DNA of 64,000 bases from Hydractinia symbiolongicarpus (Eukaryota; Cnidaria; Hydrozoa; Anthoathecata; Hydractiniidae), in contig NC_079886.1 in NCBI RefSeq assembly GCF_029227915.1, positions 15,414,501 through 15,478,500 of the forward strand, given 5' to 3'. Below, piece after piece: positions 62,141-64,000 of the stretch. The stretch's first letter is position 1. Every line of letters begins with the position of its first letter. A program made the position numbers and the translations under genes. The notes below the pieces were generated by a model that searched no databases, was not told where the DNA came from, and saw only the letters and a program-made list of their open reading frames with translations.

Positions 62141-64000
62141 TAAGAAAGTTTTGCTCCGTCGCCTGATCGAGAGTGTCCAAAAGTCACTAGACTTTGAGAT
62201 TATAGTCATTTCAAAATGGTGGACAAGATCACCCACCTAGGCAGCAAGTACAAAAAGGTTTAAGGTAGATTCTCGGATAAGTATGTGTATAGGTAACATC
62301 GGAACATTTCTAGTTTAAGAACATTCAGCCTCGTAAAAGTTTAGCCGTTCTTATAAAGAAACGGTGTATAAACCGATGTTACATTGTCTTACCATCGCAG
62401 TGACGCTGGTGATTACAACACACTCTTTCACAACATAGTGATCTCTTAGCAACGCAGGTGGAGGGTGCAATCGTGATAATGGCCATTGGTGGCATTCTTC
62501 CAATAGAAATACGTGAGACAATGTGAAGAGAATAGTTCGAAGATGAAACGCCGAATCTACAAAAAGTTGATGTAGCGTTAAAAAACAGGAGAGATTGTGG
62601 ACTATAAAAGAATATTTTACTAACGTAAATCTTGCGGCACGTGGGGAAAAAATTGAATTTTTTTAACTTAGCGAGAGAGCGTACTACTCAATATCTATAT
62701 CACTAGTACGGTGAAACACCGGTGCGACCGCCAGAAAACTTCTTTTCTCCTTTAAAAGCTAAGTTAATATGTTAAATTAATAAAAACCTACGTGCGTGGT
62801 TGGACATGCGTAACTGTATTACTTTTGCTAAACAAACTAGCCACCACCGTCGAGAACTCGTCCCTACGTAGCGACTGATGAAGATAGTCATCTTAAACAT
62901 GCATGTTCAGTGAGTTAAAATAATCTACCTAATCCAAAAGCACCGTTGTTTTTGTCTCGCGAAAACAATAAAAAGGGGGCCGAAGTAGCGCACCAAAGTT
63001 CAACTCCATACAAAAAAACGAATAATACCGGGAAAAATAACGCGCCCTAACGGACTGATGACGGACCACCCTCAGACGGTCGATAATATTGGCTGTCTGT
63101 GAGCTAATTTTAAAAACTGGGGTTTTATAATCGAAAAAGCCATGATAATTGCAGCTATAATAACAGTAATAACATATTAATCAAGTTTTTTGAAACCACC
63201 ATATGCAATGCTATATCCAATATTTCGTACTTTTTTATTATTGCTACCCAGAGGCATGCGAAAACTATTAGTAGTTTTTGAATATCACTATGATAAAAAC
63301 GAGACGTATTTGTATTTTGGGTATAAGTCTCTTCTATCTGGCAAATCTGTTTAACTGGCCTTTTTGACCTTTTTATATTTTACATATTTTGTATTTGCTA
63401 CATTTTAGGGAAAATTTTATAACGTTTTTGACCACGTATAAGACAAACCAATATTTCGGCTACCAACCAGAAACTAGCTAGCTAACCTTGGCAAGAGTAG
63501 CAAAAATAAATGTTTTTGTCCATTTACTGTTTTATTGCCTTGGCGCTATGTGTAACTGCTTTAATGCCGGTTTATTTGTTCATTTTGTTATATAGTTAAT
63601 GTCTGTGCAGTACCTTAGCTTGTTTCAATGTGTTTATACCTTTATTATTTATTTTATATTTTATGTTATTTTACTTTATGTTCTTTCTTTCCTGTACTTA
63701 GTTCTTGTTCTTATTCTTATATTTATCTGGTTTTATTACGTCTTTTGAAGTAAACTTTTATATTTTGTTTTTAGTTTTATGGTTGTGACAACTGGAATAT
63801 GTGTTGCTAATTACCATCAGTAAATTACTACCTATAACAGTTGTGTTTTGTGCTGTTATACACTGTACCTGATGGGATTTTGTGATCGTCTTCAGTATAT
63901 GTGTTAACCGCTTGATTTATTTGTGAGAAAAATTATTTCACAGGGAAAATAGGGAAAAACAAATCAAAATGATGGGAAGACATTTATTCTGTAGTGCTAC
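62141..64000. other. Non-coding, no feature recognised
   Basis: AT-rich DNA to the window end; I see no gene, RNA gene or repeat family on either strand. Confidence 0.45.

Overview
The window looks like AT-rich nuclear DNA of an animal, most probably a cnidarian and possibly a hydrozoan. The evidence is spliced genes with GT/AG introns, tRNA-derived SINEs, and a dense load of Polinton, Helitron, hAT, MULE, BEL/Pao, Ty3/Gypsy and PIF/Harbinger remains. Several Polinton proteins have sequence signatures I associate with coral and hydrozoan genomes. That placement is inference from memory; no species is assigned.

Layout. Positions 1-11.4 kb hold the host genes. These are a membrane-anchored class I O-methyltransferase of the COMTD1 type (49-822), a second copy broken by one nonsense codon (4329-5102), and a six-exon gene for an unrecognised small membrane protein (8177-11345) that I assembled from its splice sites. 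Positions 11.7-21.2 kb are a graveyard: a SINE, a MULE transposase pseudogene, a BEL/Pao retrotransposon split by a 2.3 kb insertion, a foldback element, a Ty3/Gypsy RNase H fragment and a PIF/Harbinger fragment. Positions 21.2-26.5 kb are a partial, decayed Polinton (Polinton A) with a zinc-ribbon protein, an integrase with one stop codon, a small membrane protein and two tandem copies of a coiled-coil/membrane gene.

Positions 26.54-36.18 kb are a head-to-tail chain of six Helitron units. Each complete unit starts TCTATATAATAATACGC or a close variant and ends with a GTGGA/TCCAC hairpin and CTAG, and the next unit starts at the very next base. A 3.1 kb hAT-type transposon with an almost intact transposase sits inside the fourth unit. 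A fragment of the Helitron Rep protein lies at the right end of the chain.

Positions 36.2-42.1 kb hold a MITE, two exons of an unrecognised minus-strand gene, SINEs and further MITEs. Positions 42181-56597 are a complete but dead Polinton (Polinton B, 14.4 kb) with AG...CT ends, about 380 bp terminal inverted repeats and an ACCCT/TACCCT target duplication. Its minus-strand block carries a SAP-like protein, protein-primed DNA polymerase B, small membrane proteins, a zinc-finger protein, a packaging ATPase and a BRO-like protein. Its other genes include a DUF4116-type repeat protein, capsid-region genes and an integrase. Almost every gene has at least one frameshift, stop or deletion. Positions 57.4-62.1 kb hold three further non-autonomous inverted-repeat elements and a possible minus-strand exon pair. 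I see nothing codable in the last 1.8 kb.

In functional terms only the O-methyltransferase and the six-exon membrane gene look like working host genes. The rest records nested transposition. The most unusual structures are the seamless Helitron concatemer, its repeated TGACGTCA palindromes (also present in the Polintons), and the Polinton B terminal repeats that run into the start codons of two different genes so that both proteins share one N-terminus.
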